Shown: positions 32,630 to 42,903, numbered from the stretch's first letter. The stretch is DNA of 64,000 nucleotides from Frigididesulfovibrio sp031553235 (GCA_031553235.1 JAVBLS010000005.1:1-64000), one strand, 5' to 3'. Notes: a model not told the origin generated them from the sequence alone. Translations and numbers: made by a program.

Positions 32630-33832
32630 TCAATCGCTTTCGTATCCGGCCTGTGCCGGATCGATGCCAAGCATCAGGCGCTCCACAACGTCCAGGACTT
32701 TTTCCCGGTCATAAGCCAGGGCCGCTTCTCCGGCCTTACGTCCCATTTCACGGCGTTGTTTCGGCGTTCCCAGGCGCACGAGAATCTCCCGGCCCATCGC
32801 ACGCAGGCTCTGTCGAACGCCTGCATTCGGTGTTTCGGCGTTCTCCGGCAGAGGAAAAAGCAAACCGGTCTCTCCCGGGAGCACCAGGTCGGGAATATTG
32901 CTGACCGCGAAGGCCGCTGTGGGCAGCTTGGCCATCATGGCCTCCAGGACCACAAAGCCGAATCCCTCCCAGAGCGAGGTCAGAACGAACAGATCCAGGC
33001 TGCGCCAGAACGGGGCCAGATCGTTCAAAAAACCGGTGAAAAACAGACGCTCTTCCAAGCCCAGCCGACGGCCCTGCTCTTCCAGTTCGGACCGGCGTTC
33101 GCCCTCCCCGGCCAGAACCAGGCGCACGTCCACGCCCAAATCCACGAGTTCCCGCCCCAGTAGCAGAAAAAGGTGCTGCCCCTTCTGTCTGTTGAGCCTG
33201 CCGGCATTGCCCAGAATCAACGACGCGCCCGTTGCCCGGGCTCGGGCGACCCAGTCTTCCAGCGCCCGACCGGCCGGTTCTGTGGCCGGCGCGGCCATGG
33301 CGGAGGCAAAGGCTGAGATATCCAGCCCGTTATGCAACAGGGTTCGACGTTCCGCCGATATCAACTGTGCCGGAATCATTTCTCCCGTTGCGCGTGAATT
33401 GACGATGACCCCGTCCAAAAGACGGAACAGCCGGCGGTTCAGAGCGGAATCTCTGACCGGCAGGGCGCTGCCCCGGCGATAAAACACTCGGGATACCCCG
33501 GCCGCGCGGGCGGCCGGGGCCGCGACTTTAAGATCAGTCGGCAGGTTCAAAACCAGAGCCTCAATGCCCCGCTCTCGAAAAAAGCGCCGCAGGCGTCGGC
33601 ACACCAACGGGTTGAGAAAGGAGAGCCGGCCGACGTCAAAGGGCGCCACGGCCAGAGAGCCCTCACCCACCCGGCCTGCCGAGGGCAGAGCGCGCTTGTA
33701 CAGGTCGCCGCCGGGCCGGCAGACCAGAGTGACCTCATGGCCACGCCCGGCCAGACCCGAAGCGGTCTCCAGGTGCCACCTTTCTCCGCCGCCCCAGGCC
33801 GTCGTGGTGTTGCAAAAGCACAAACGGGCCAT
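32630..33832 (-). CDS. Glycosyltransferase family 4 protein
   Basis: The 400-residue GT-B fold enzyme starts with NTTTAWGGGERWHLETASGLAGRGHEVTL (Gly-rich acceptor domain). The C-terminal donor domain carries the family signature SLWEGFGFVVLEAMMAKLPT (E-x7-E) and a GNAGRLNRQKGQHLFL segment. It likely adds a hexose to LPS or another envelope glycan in the cytoplasm. It starts 4 bp after the stop of the aminotransferase gene, so the pair is cotranscribed. Donor and acceptor unknown. Confidence 0.88.
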   Translation of the reverse strand: MARLCFCNTTTAWGGGERWHLETASGLAGRGHEVTLVCRPGGDLYKRALPSAGRVGEGSLAVAPFDVGRLSFLNPLVCRRLRRFFRERGIEALVLNLPTDLKVAAPAARAAGVSRVFYRRGSALPVRDSALNRRLFRLLDGVIVNSRATGEMIPAQLISAERRTLLHNGLDISAFASAMAAPATEPAGRALEDWVARARATGASLILGNAGRLNRQKGQHLFLLLGRELVDLGVDVRLVLAGEGERRSELEEQGRRLGLEERLFFTGFLNDLAPFWRSLDLFVLTSLWEGFGFVVLEAMMAKLPTAAFAVSNIPDLVLPGETGLLFPLPENAETPNAGVRQSLRAMGREILVRLGTPKQRREMGRKAGEAALAYDREKVLDVVERLMLGIDPAQAGYESD

Positions 33833-33836
33833 GGGC

Positions 33837-34790
33837 TCACACCTTCGGTATGGGGGTGCCGTGGGTCACGGCGTCTTCAACGATCAGCCGGCGCAGCTTG
33901 CGGCAGACCGGGCCTTCCACGCCCGCGCCCACGGGCCGGCCCTCATAGGCGGTGATGCCTACGCAATCCGGGCCGGTGCCCAAAAGCAGAATCTCCGCAG
34001 CCGCAAACACATCGGCCTCGATCAGGGCCCGCTTTTGCCGGGGCAGATCCGGGCCGGCCAGCTCCAGAGCCCGGCTTACGGTGGTGGCGGGCAGAATGGC
34101 ATCGGACTCCGGCACCAGCACCGTGCCCGCCTTGTCCACCAGAAGGACGGAGGCCACGGCGCTTTCGGCCAGAAAGCCGCGTTCGTCGTAGCTCAGGGGC
34201 ACGTCCGCGCCCTTTTCGTGGGCCTCTTTGATCATCAACACGTTGGACAGGTAACTTGCGGTCTTGATCTTGGCCATGCCGCCGCCCTTGGCCGCAATGC
34301 TCGTGCGCGCGCCTTTGATCCCGGCCCGGTACCACTCGTCCGGCGGCGTCGGGCTGCGATAGGCGACAACATACAAACCGGCCTCGGGGCATTCGGCCGG
34401 GTCGATGCCGAAGCCGCCCGGCCCCCGGCTGAGCAGCACCCGCACCAGGCCTTCGGGTTCGCCGCCCGCTCCGGCCACAGACAGGATCACCGGGATGATC
34501 TCCTCCCAGGGCAGGGGCGGCGCAATGCCGATGCCGGCCGCCGAACGGCGCAGGCGCTCCAAATGCTTTTCCGGCCGGTACATGACGTCCCGGCTGTAAC
34601 GCAGGGTTTCAAAAGCCCCGTCGCCCCGGTGGACCAAATGGTCGTCCAAAGGAATGAGCAGCAGCCGGGGGTCGCGGCAGATGCCGCCCAGGCGGTGCTC
34701 ATAGAAGGCCAGGAAATTTTCCCCGCCGGGGCGGGGCTGCGACAGAATGCGCTGGAGCACCTCTTCGGAAGAAAGCACGGACAGAGACAT
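33837..34790 (-). CDS. Class IV PLP-dependent aminotransferase (IlvE/PabC-like)
   Basis: A 317-residue fold-type IV enzyme. The PLP lysine lies in KIKTASYLSNVLMIKEA, and the LLLGTGPDCVGITAYEGRPVG segment (G-T-x-x-x-V-x-x-V) fits the phosphate-binding region. Family members include branched-chain aminotransferase, D-amino acid aminotransferase and aminodeoxychorismate lyase; the sequence alone does not settle which. ATG 34790 is used because GGGAG lies 5 bases upstream. A terminator-like hairpin separates it from asd. Confidence 0.8.
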   Translation of the reverse strand: MSLSVLSSEEVLQRILSQPRPGGENFLAFYEHRLGGICRDPRLLLIPLDDHLVHRGDGAFETLRYSRDVMYRPEKHLERLRRSAAGIGIAPPLPWEEIIPVILSVAGAGGEPEGLVRVLLSRGPGGFGIDPAECPEAGLYVVAYRSPTPPDEWYRAGIKGARTSIAAKGGGMAKIKTASYLSNVLMIKEAHEKGADVPLSYDERGFLAESAVASVLLVDKAGTVLVPESDAILPATTVSRALELAGPDLPRQKRALIEADVFAAAEILLLGTGPDCVGITAYEGRPVGAGVEGPVCRKLRRLIVEDAVTHGTPIPKV

Positions 34791-34800
34791 GGCGGCTCCC

Positions 34801-34832
34801 AAAAAAGAGCGCCGGGGTGAAGGCCCTGGCGC
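34801..34832 (-). terminator. Intrinsic terminator after asd
   Basis: On the minus strand the stem GCGCC-GGG / CCC-GGCGC (one mismatch pair) is followed by TCTTTTTT at 34808..34801. It sits 9 bp after the asd stop and immediately upstream of the aminotransferase Shine-Dalgarno, so the two units may be partly uncoupled. Confidence 0.65.
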
Positions 34833-34840
34833 AGTTGTGG

Positions 34841-35881
<1,041 letters not shown>

Positions 35882-35895
35882 GAACTTGATCCTCC

Positions 35896-36067
35896 TAGAG
35901 CAATTTCACTTTGAAATTGGCTATGAAACCATATTGCCGACGGACTTCCGAACGAGCCCGCAGGCGGGCGCCCGCTTGCGCGTTCGCCGGAGCAACTGAA
36001 CATTTCCAATGTTCAGTTGCTCCAGACAACTGATTTTTCGGCCAAAAACGGCCATCGGAAAGCTCTA
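35896..36067. repeat. 172-bp palindromic element upstream of asd
   Basis: The element runs from TAGAGCA to AGCTCTA and contains three hairpins: CAATTTCA/TGAAATTG around CTT; a perfect 15-bp stem (35990..36004 with 36008..36022, GAGCAACTGAACATT and complement); and TTCGGCC/GGCC-type repeats near 36036-36055. It shares ends and first-hairpin style with the 117-bp elements but not their inner sequence. It stops 2-3 bases before the asd ribosome binding site. Confidence 0.7.
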
Positions 36068-36180
36068 GCGCAAAAAAACCCGACCGGCAATGTGTTTCAT
36101 CTGCCGATCCCGCCTTCAGCCTACTCTGGACAGCGCCTGCATATGCCGGTAGAGCAAAGCGAAGATCCCAAGGAGCAGAC

Positions 36181-37440
36181 ATGGAAAAACTGGTCATCGA
36201 AGGCGGGGTGCCCCTATCCGGGCGCATCCAGGTGGGCGGCTCAAAAAACGCGGCCCTGCCGATCCTCTTCGCCTCCATCCTTCTGGACGAGACCGTCACC
36301 TATCATAACGTGCCGCGCCTGCGCGACATCAGCACCACCAACGCCATGCTGGCCACCCTGGGCCGGCCCGCCGGCTTCACCGGGGCCGAAGGGCACAGCG
36401 TCTGCGTGGAGCCGGGCCCGCTCTCGGACGAGGCGCCCTATGAACTGGTCAGAACCATGCGCGCCTCGGTGCTGGTGCTCGGTCCCCTGCTGGCCCGCCT
36501 GGGCAAGGCCAGGGTGGCCCTGCCCGGCGGCTGCGCCATCGGCGCCCGGCCGGTGGAACAGCATACCAAGGCCCTGGAAAAGATGGGCGCTGCCTTTGAG
36601 CTCGATTCCGGCTACATTGTCGGCAAATGCAAAAAGCTGCGCGGCGCGGACATCAGCTTTGATTTTCCCACCGTGGGCGGCACCGAAAACCTGCTCATGG
36701 CCGCCGTGCTGGCCGAAGGCGAGACCACCTTGCGCAACGCCGCGCGCGAGCCCGAAGTGGTTGATCTGGCCAACTTCCTGATCGCCTGTGGGGCCAAGAT
36801 CAAAGGGCACGGCGGCGACGTGATTCACATCCAGGGAGTCGCCGCCCTGCACGGCGGCGAGTACGCGGTCATGCCCGACCGCATTGAAGCCGGCACCTTT
36901 CTGGTGGCCGCGGCCATCACCGGCGGCGACTGCGACATCGTGGGCTGCCCCGTGGAAGAGCTCACGGCGGTCATGGCCAAGCTGGGCGAAATGGGCGCTT
37001 CCCTCGAGCCGCACAAGGACGGCGTGCGGGTGCGCCGGGCCGGGCCGCTGCGCGGCGTGGACGTGACCACCAGCCCGTACCCCGGTTTCCCCACCGACAT
37101 GCAGGCCCAGATCATGGCTCTGATGACCGTGGCCGAAGGCGCTGGCACGGTGGAGGAGACCATTTTCGAAAACCGCTTCATGCACGTTTCGGAACTGACC
37201 CGCATGGGCGCGGATATACGCCTGGCCGGCTCCCGCGCGGTGGTGCGCGGGGTCAAGCGGTTGACCGGCGCGCCGGTCATGGCCTCGGATCTGCGGGCCA
37301 GCGCCTCGCTGGTGGCGGCCGGGCTGGCGGCCAAGGGCGAAACCCACGTGCAGCGCATCTATCATCTGGATCGCGGTTACGAACGCATTGAACGGAAACT
37401 GGAACAGGTGGGAGCGCGCATCCGCCGCATGAACGAATAG
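36181..37440 (+). CDS. murA: UDP-N-acetylglucosamine 1-carboxyvinyltransferase
   Basis: The 419-residue enzyme transfers enolpyruvate to UDP-GlcNAc, the first committed step of peptidoglycan synthesis. VGGSKNAALPILFASIL is the N-terminal substrate-binding segment. The active-site loop LPGGCAIGARPV keeps the cysteine equivalent to E. coli Cys115, the fosfomycin target. FPTDMQAQIMAL and ENRFMHVSEL are also conserved. AAGGAG precedes the ATG. comEC starts 6 bp downstream. Confidence 0.97.
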   Translation: MEKLVIEGGVPLSGRIQVGGSKNAALPILFASILLDETVTYHNVPRLRDISTTNAMLATLGRPAGFTGAEGHSVCVEPGPLSDEAPYELVRTMRASVLVLGPLLARLGKARVALPGGCAIGARPVEQHTKALEKMGAAFELDSGYIVGKCKKLRGADISFDFPTVGGTENLLMAAVLAEGETTLRNAAREPEVVDLANFLIACGAKIKGHGGDVIHIQGVAALHGGEYAVMPDRIEAGTFLVAAAITGGDCDIVGCPVEELTAVMAKLGEMGASLEPHKDGVRVRRAGPLRGVDVTTSPYPGFPTDMQAQIMALMTVAEGAGTVEETIFENRFMHVSELTRMGADIRLAGSRAVVRGVKRLTGAPVMASDLRASASLVAAGLAAKGETHVQRIYHLDRGYERIERKLEQVGARIRRMNE

Positions 37441-37446
37441 GCCCCG

Positions 37447-39993
37447 ATGCCCGGCCTGCCCAGTCCGCCCGCTCTGCTGCTGCGACAGTATTGCCTGTTG
37501 GCCTTTGCGGCCGGCATCGCGGCCCTGCGCGAACCTGTGGCGGCGGGCTGCGCCCTGGCCGTGTTGCTTGTTTTCCGTCTCTGTAAAGGCCGGCCGTTGG
37601 AGCAATTTCAAAATAAAATTGCTCTGATCACGACCGGCCTTTTTTGCTGCTGTTTCGCCCTGGGCCTGGGCTGGGCCTCTTTTCGCGAACCGCGGCCGCC
37701 GGCCGTGCCCGCCTGGCTCACGGCCGCCGTGGCCCCGAGCGTCTCGGCCGCGGGCGACAACCTGTCGCCCGCGCCCATGCGTATCGACGCCCGGGTGGGA
37801 CGGGTCGAGCCCCTGCCGGACGCCCGTCTGCGCCTGATTCTCCGGGACATTCGCCCGGCCGATGCGTCGAACGCTTCGGCCTATGCGGGCGATCTCGCGG
37901 TCACCTTCAACGATCCCACGCCCGCCTGCCTGCCCGGCATGCGCGTGCGCCTGGGCCTGCGCCTGGAATTCCCGCACAGCGCCGCCAACCCGCAGCTACC
38001 CGACCGCGATCGGCTGCTCGCCGACGAGGGCATCTTTCTGATCGGCCGGCACGGCAAGGGCATGCCCGGGCCGGAATACTCCGGCGAACCGACCTGGAGC
38101 CAAACCGCCCGGGCCGGTCTGCGGGCACACCTGGAAAGCGTCCTGCAACTTCTGAAGGACTTCCCGGCCGGCAAAGCGGTTGCGGCCTACGCGCCCGCCC
38201 TGCTCTTCAACGACCGCAGCCGTCTGACCTCGGAACAACTGGGGGGGTTGGCCGACGCCGGGCTGATCCACAGCCTGGCCCTTTCAGGCATGCACCTGGG
38301 CTATGCCGCCGGCGCGGGCTATCTCTTGCTCCGGCTGTTCGGCCGGCTGCGACCGCGCATCTTCCTGCGCTTGCCCCGGCCGCAGGTTGCCGCCCTGGCC
38401 GCGCTGCCGCCGGTGCTGCTCTGTCTCTGGCTGGGGCAGGCGCCGGTTACCCTGGTGCGGGCCTTTCTCATGTTCCTGTTCTGGGGCTTGCTGCTATTTC
38501 TGCGCCGGCCCAAGGCCCTGCTCGACGGCCTGCTTGCCGCCCTGGCGCTGATGCTGCTGCTCAACCCGCAGGCCCTGTTTGACATACGCCTGCAGCTTTC
38601 CTGCGGCGCCGTGGCGGCCATCGCCCTGAGCCTGCCGGCCGTTGCCGCCCTCAGTCGACGCTTGGTGCCGGAAGTCAAAAACGGCGCCGGGCTCGGCCGC
38701 GCCGCACTGCGCGGCGCCTGCAGCCTGCTGTTGATCTCTTCGGCCGTGCAGATGGTCCTGCTGCCCCTGACGGCCGCGACCTTTACTTCCCCACCGGTCC
38801 TTGCGCCGTTGAACGCGCTCTGGCTGCCGGTTCTGGGCTTTCTGGTCATGCCCCTGCTGTATCTGGGTCTGGGGCTCAGCCTGATCGCGCCGATGCTCGC
38901 GGCCGTGCCCCTCTATCCCGCCGGGCTGCTGTTTCGCGGACTTGAGGCTGTTCTTGCTTTTTTGCACCAGGCCGGGCTGCTGCAACCGGCCGCCCTGCCC
39001 CGGCCCCACCCGCTGAGCGCCCTGGGCTTCTGGCTGTTGCTCCTGCTTCTCGGCGGGCTCGCCCTGCGCCGCAAGCCCGAAGCCGCCGGATTGGACAGAC
39101 GCGGCCGCTTTCGCCGGGTTGTCTCCCAGGCGGCCGGCTGCGCCGCCTGCCTGCTGTTGATCCTGCTGCCACCCCTCTGGGCAGCGCCGGGCAAGCAAGA
39201 AGTCCGACTCTCTTTGCTCGATGTCGGCGCCGGCCAGGCCGTGTTCCTGGAGTGGGCGGGCGGCAAAGCCCTGCTCGACGGCGGGCCGGCCTTTGCCCGG
39301 GGCATGGACGCCGGGCGCTTCATCACCGGGCCGGTGGTCGCCTACAACGCCCTGCCCCGCCTGGACCTGGTCCTGGCCACGCACCCGGATGCCGACCACC
39401 TGGGCGGCCTGCTCTACGAGTTGGAGCGTTTCCAGGTCGCCGCCTTTGCCGGCAACGGCCGGGAGGCCCAGCCGGAACTCGCGGCCCGGCTGGCGGCAAT
39501 CCCGGCCGGAACCCGCCTGTCTGAACTGGTCCTGGCCCGCGGCGACGCCCTGGACTTTACCGGCGGCCTGCGCCTGGAGATTCTCTGGCCGCCCAAGGGC
39601 GCCGCATTGCAGGGCAACAGCGCTTCCCTGGTGATCCGCATTGTGCACCTGGGCCGACCGCTGGCCCTGGTTTGCGGCGACGCGGACAAGGCCGCCCTGG
39701 AAACCCTGGCCGACCTGGACAAAAGCACCCTGGCCACGCCGTTGCTCGTTCTGCCGCACCACGGCTCGGCCAAATCGCTATGCCCGACGTTCTATGATGC
39801 GGTATCACCCCGGATTGTGCTGACCAGCAGCCGAAAAAACAGCCAATGGGGCTTTCCGGCCCGACGGGTGAGGGAAGAATGGGAAAAACGCGGCGTTCCC
39901 CTGCTTGATACCGGGGAGCGCGGGCAGATTCGCATTCGCCGCCTGGGAACGGAGGGGAATTTGGAAATACAAACAACCCGGCCGGGTTCATGA
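37447..39993 (+). CDS. comEC: ComEC/Rec2-family DNA uptake channel protein
   Basis: The 848-residue polytopic inner-membrane protein combines an N-terminal DUF4131 region (about 1-200), the competence membrane domain (LALSGMHLGYAAGAGYLL onward, several membrane segments) and a C-terminal metallo-beta-lactamase domain (from about 575; LDVGAGQAVFLEWAGGKALLDGG, THPDADHLGGL, LPHHGSAKS). Family members translocate single-stranded DNA during transformation; the beta-lactamase domain is a probable nuclease. Codons near residue 50-60 lie inside a palindromic element (37585..37642). No other competence gene is in the window. Confidence 0.9.
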   Translation: MPGLPSPPALLLRQYCLLAFAAGIAALREPVAAGCALAVLLVFRLCKGRPLEQFQNKIALITTGLFCCCFALGLGWASFREPRPPAVPAWLTAAVAPSVSAAGDNLSPAPMRIDARVGRVEPLPDARLRLILRDIRPADASNASAYAGDLAVTFNDPTPACLPGMRVRLGLRLEFPHSAANPQLPDRDRLLADEGIFLIGRHGKGMPGPEYSGEPTWSQTARAGLRAHLESVLQLLKDFPAGKAVAAYAPALLFNDRSRLTSEQLGGLADAGLIHSLALSGMHLGYAAGAGYLLLRLFGRLRPRIFLRLPRPQVAALAALPPVLLCLWLGQAPVTLVRAFLMFLFWGLLLFLRRPKALLDGLLAALALMLLLNPQALFDIRLQLSCGAVAAIALSLPAVAALSRRLVPEVKNGAGLGRAALRGACSLLLISSAVQMVLLPLTAATFTSPPVLAPLNALWLPVLGFLVMPLLYLGLGLSLIAPMLAAVPLYPAGLLFRGLEAVLAFLHQAGLLQPAALPRPHPLSALGFWLLLLLLGGLALRRKPEAAGLDRRGRFRRVVSQAAGCAACLLLILLPPLWAAPGKQEVRLSLLDVGAGQAVFLEWAGGKALLDGGPAFARGMDAGRFITGPVVAYNALPRLDLVLATHPDADHLGGLLYELERFQVAAFAGNGREAQPELAARLAAIPAGTRLSELVLARGDALDFTGGLRLEILWPPKGAALQGNSASLVIRIVHLGRPLALVCGDADKAALETLADLDKSTLATPLLVLPHHGSAKSLCPTFYDAVSPRIVLTSSRKNSQWGFPARRVREEWEKRGVPLLDTGERGQIRIRRLGTEGNLEIQTTRPGS
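37585..37642. repeat. Palindromic element inside comEC
   Basis: Nested inverted repeats: outer arms AAAGGCCGG/CCGGCCTTT (37585..37593 and 37634..37642) and inner arms GAGCAATTT/AAATTGCTC (37600..37608 and 37616..37624). The inner arms match the GAGCAATTT hairpin beginning the asd element. It is read in frame as EQFQNKIAL within ComEC. Confidence 0.65.
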
Positions 39994-40206
39994 AAGGAAA
40001 TGCCGGTAAACGCGCGTACCGGCGGCCCGGCAAGGGGAGGGCCGAATGGCTCGGAGCTTTGTCCACACATAAGTGGAGTGCGCGTGACAAAGACGGGCAA
40101 GGGCATTTTTCGCGGAGGGAGCGTACTCTTCCGGCACCCGATCGGAACAAAAACACCTTTGACGAAGTATTTGGCCGCGAAACGCTTACTTATTATGGAC
40201 AAGCTC
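39994..40206. other. Convergent gap between comEC and the TPR gene
   Basis: Two convergent genes end here. A CCGGTA/TACCGG hairpin near 40011-40024 could act in termination. No coding sequence is supported. Confidence 0.35.
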
Positions 40207-41010
40207 TCAGCCGGAAATGAGCTTTTTGGCGGCATACCTGGCCAGTTTGTCGGCCTCGACAAAGGCCGGGTCCAGGGCAAAGGCCTTTTCTCCGGCCGCC
40301 TGGGCCTCGCGCCAGAGGCCGTGATCCAGGTAGACCCGGCCGAGATTGAAATACAGGTTGGGGTCGGAAGGCTCCAAGGCCAAGGCGCGCTTGAAGTTTT
40401 CTTCCGCGATGTCGAAGCGCTTGATCCGGCGCAGAGCGATGCCCAGACGGTTGTAAACGTGGGCCGAGGCATTGGCGACGTTGTGGGCCTTTTCCAGGTG
40501 CCGGGCGGCGTCTTCGTAAAGATTGTGCTTTAAGTAGCTCTCGGCGATGTCCACGCCCAGGCCGGCGTCACCGGGAAATTCCGCGTCCAGGGCGTTGAAG
40601 GTCGCCCGAGCCAGAGGCACGTTGCCCGCTTCCAGCTCGCCGTTGCCCTTGGCGAGCATCTCCCTTTTGCGCTCCTCCATGAGCCGAAGCACCTCGGCGG
40701 CCTGTCCGGAGGCATCCTCCTCCAAAATTTCCAGAAGCTCGGACAGGGACTCGTACAGGACTCCCTCTTCCCCGGGCCGATATTCCAGAGCCAGGGGGAA
40801 AAGCTTGCGGATCTTCGGATTATTGCCGATATGGCCGCAGGCCTCGCCCAGGAGGCGGGAAAATTCCTCGTGCTCCGCGCGCAACAGCTGACTCCGGCGC
40901 ATGGTCTGCGCGGCGGCCCGGGCGGCCTGCACCGCCGGGATGGGCTTATCCTGCCGGATCATCCCGCCGACGCGGGAAAGATCCCGCAATATGTTCGCAA
41001 TGTCGGCCAT
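40207..41010 (-). CDS. Tetratricopeptide repeat protein
   Basis: The 267-residue cytoplasmic protein has no signal peptide. Residues about 140-260 form at least three TPR units, for example AHVYNRLGIALRRIKRFDIAEENFKRALALEPSDP and NLYFNLGRVYLDHGLWREAQAAGEKAFALDP. The N-terminal half is helical and lacks a recognised domain. TPR proteins mediate protein contacts, and no partner is indicated. Similar proteins are common in Desulfovibrio; the specific role is unknown. Confidence 0.8.
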   Translation of the reverse strand: MADIANILRDLSRVGGMIRQDKPIPAVQAARAAAQTMRRSQLLRAEHEEFSRLLGEACGHIGNNPKIRKLFPLALEYRPGEEGVLYESLSELLEILEEDASGQAAEVLRLMEERKREMLAKGNGELEAGNVPLARATFNALDAEFPGDAGLGVDIAESYLKHNLYEDAARHLEKAHNVANASAHVYNRLGIALRRIKRFDIAEENFKRALALEPSDPNLYFNLGRVYLDHGLWREAQAAGEKAFALDPAFVEADKLARYAAKKLISG

Positions 41011-41084
41011 AAGATCCCTTTTCGACCTCTATACACGCTGCACCAAACAAAGGGAACAGCTTTTTCAACAGCCGAAAAAAAGGC

Positions 41085-41103
41085 GGGGCGCCCAATGCGC
41101 CCC
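41085..41103 (-). terminator. Porin terminator, copy 1
   Basis: GGGGCGC/GCGCCCC stem with a 5-base loop, 28 bp after the stop of the first porin; minus-strand T-run at 41081..41075. The 19-bp hairpin is identical to those after the other two porins (42853..42871 and 44606..44624). Confidence 0.85.
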
Positions 41104-41130
41104 GTTTGCAAGTGGAATTTTTTGATTCTG

Positions 41131-42582
41131 TTAAAAACTGTAGGAGAAGCCGACCTGCCCGCGGAAGGCGTCGTTGGAATACTGGTCGGAACCCCAGACG
41201 TCCTCATCCATGCTCAGGTTGATGTAACCCAGTTCCAAATAAGCGGTCAGGTTTTCGTAGATCTGGTACGTATGGTCGAAGTCCACTTCCCAGGCGTGGT
41301 CCTTGTCGGTCATGTAGACGTTTTCGCCGCTGATACCGAGGTCGTTGCCGTCGCGGGCCACATCGGCCTGGTTGGTGCCTTGGTAATAGGCAACGCGAAT
41401 GGTGTGGCTCAGATCTTTGATGAAGCTCATGTCGGCCAGTTGCAGGCCCACGCCCCAGGTGCCGACCATGGTTTCGCTGATGGCGGTATCAACACCGTAG
41501 ATGCTGCCGGGAGCGCCGAAAGAAAGCGGGTTGAAACCATCGTCCATGCCCAACGTCGGAATGCGGCCGTACTTGCCGTCTTTCACGTCGTCGGCCTTGT
41601 CGCCTGAAGACCACCAGCCGAAGGCGCCGGGCGTGGCCCAGCCGAGCTTATAATCCAACTTGGCGTCCACAAACCAACCCTTGCTTTCGATGCCGAACTC
41701 GCTGCCGTCGGTGTCCTTGAATTCGTTGCGGCCGAGGTTGCCGTACATCACGTCAAAGCCGAAAGTCAGCGGGTTGAACATGCTGACGTTGAAGGCGCCG
41801 CCCGCCCACCAGGCCGTGGCGCTGCCGTTTTGCTCGTAATTATCTTCGCTGATCTGGGGAGCCTTCGCCCCGCCGCCGTAGCCGTAGCCGGTCAGATACT
41901 CATACATGCCCGAGGCGCTGCCCACGTTGGCCACAACGCCCCAAGGGGTCGCGCTCCAGCCGTCGCCGTTCACCGGCAGCACCAGACCGAACATATCGAC
42001 TTCATCATCATAGTGCTGGTCGGAAGAACCGCTCTCATCGTCGTTGCGGTAGTTGTCGAACGGCCGCGCCCAGAAGGCCGTGGCCGAGAACATGTCGTTG
42101 AACTTGTAGCTGGCGACCACACCGGCCACGTCGGCGCCGAACACCGGGTTGTTGTAGCCCGTGCCCATGGGCAAGGCCAGGTACTGCATGCCCATGCGCA
42201 CGGAAAGATCCGTGTTGGGCACCAGGAAGTCAAGGTAGGCGTGCTTGGTTTCAATATTCACGCCGTCGGTATCCAGCGCGCCGCCGGAACCGCGCCCGGT
42301 GTGGCTATCCGTATCGCTGCCCCAAAAGTTGTCCCCGATCTCAAACATCAACACGCCCTGCAAATATTCGGACGCGACGAAGTTGATCTGGGTGCGGATA
42401 CGCTGCTCGGCATAGGTGTCGTCATCATTCCGCTTGTTGCTGTTTTCGCCGTGGAAGCCAAGGTTGTCGGCAACCCCGTAAGCGAAATCGAACGTGCCTT
42501 TGACTTTCACGTCGATGGCCTGGGCCGAACCCGCGCCGAGCACCATGCCGGCGGCGAGCAGAAAAGTGGCTATGCGTTTCAT
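41131..42582 (-). CDS. Outer-membrane porin, Desulfovibrio homotrimeric type (paralogue 1)
   Basis: A 483-residue beta-barrel protein. The signal peptide MKRIATFLLAAGMVLGAGSAQA precedes IDVKVKGTFDFAYG, and the C-terminus ends in aromatic strands with a terminal Phe (GQVGFSYSF), as needed for Bam-dependent insertion. Repeated features are EYLQGVLMFEIGDNFWG, ETKHAYLDFLVPNTDLSVRMGMQYLALPMGTG and GKYGRIPTLGMDDGF. It is acidic and Asp-rich in loops. It is the most diverged of three tandem paralogues, each with its own promoter region and terminator. AAGGAGG precedes the ATG. Confidence 0.85.
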   Translation of the reverse strand: MKRIATFLLAAGMVLGAGSAQAIDVKVKGTFDFAYGVADNLGFHGENSNKRNDDDTYAEQRIRTQINFVASEYLQGVLMFEIGDNFWGSDTDSHTGRGSGGALDTDGVNIETKHAYLDFLVPNTDLSVRMGMQYLALPMGTGYNNPVFGADVAGVVASYKFNDMFSATAFWARPFDNYRNDDESGSSDQHYDDEVDMFGLVLPVNGDGWSATPWGVVANVGSASGMYEYLTGYGYGGGAKAPQISEDNYEQNGSATAWWAGGAFNVSMFNPLTFGFDVMYGNLGRNEFKDTDGSEFGIESKGWFVDAKLDYKLGWATPGAFGWWSSGDKADDVKDGKYGRIPTLGMDDGFNPLSFGAPGSIYGVDTAISETMVGTWGVGLQLADMSFIKDLSHTIRVAYYQGTNQADVARDGNDLGISGENVYMTDKDHAWEVDFDHTYQIYENLTAYLELGYINLSMDEDVWGSDQYSNDAFRGQVGFSYSF

Positions 42583-42903
42583 CCCATCCTCCTTGTCTTA
42601 AAGGATCGAAACACGGCTGAAGATCTATTCCCCATATTATTAATAGGCAATTGTTTTTTTTCAAAAAATTGGACTAGATTATTATAATATAATTAACATA
42701 TTGAAAAAATTAAAAAAAAATTGCATAAAATTCTTAAACTGCGGAAAGTGCCCTCCCACACCGATTGCACACGTTTGAACGCCTGCAGCAGGGCGGTCTC
42801 GTTGTGGAGGCGCTCGGCGCGAGGCCGGCTCCGACCACCCGTAAAATAAAACGGGGCGCCCAATGCGCCCCGTTCAGCAAGCAAGCGAAACAATCAGACC
42901 GAA
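42583..42903. other. AT-rich upstream region of porin 1 with porin 2 terminator
   Basis: About 320 bp. The part next to porin 1 (42630..42740) is very AT-rich with long A and T runs and probably holds its promoter. The part next to porin 2 contains a terminator (42853..42871). No gene is seen. Confidence 0.5.
42853..42871 (-). terminator. Porin terminator, copy 2
   Basis: The same 19-bp GGGGCGC/GCGCCCC hairpin, extended by AC/GT pairs on the outside, about 33 bp after the second porin stop. On the minus strand it is followed by TTTTATTTTAC. Confidence 0.85.

Noticed and set aside
36241..37977. Long minus-strand open frame opposite murA and comEC
   Set aside because: Antisense shadow with no recognisable domain; murA and comEC motifs on the plus strand explain the region.
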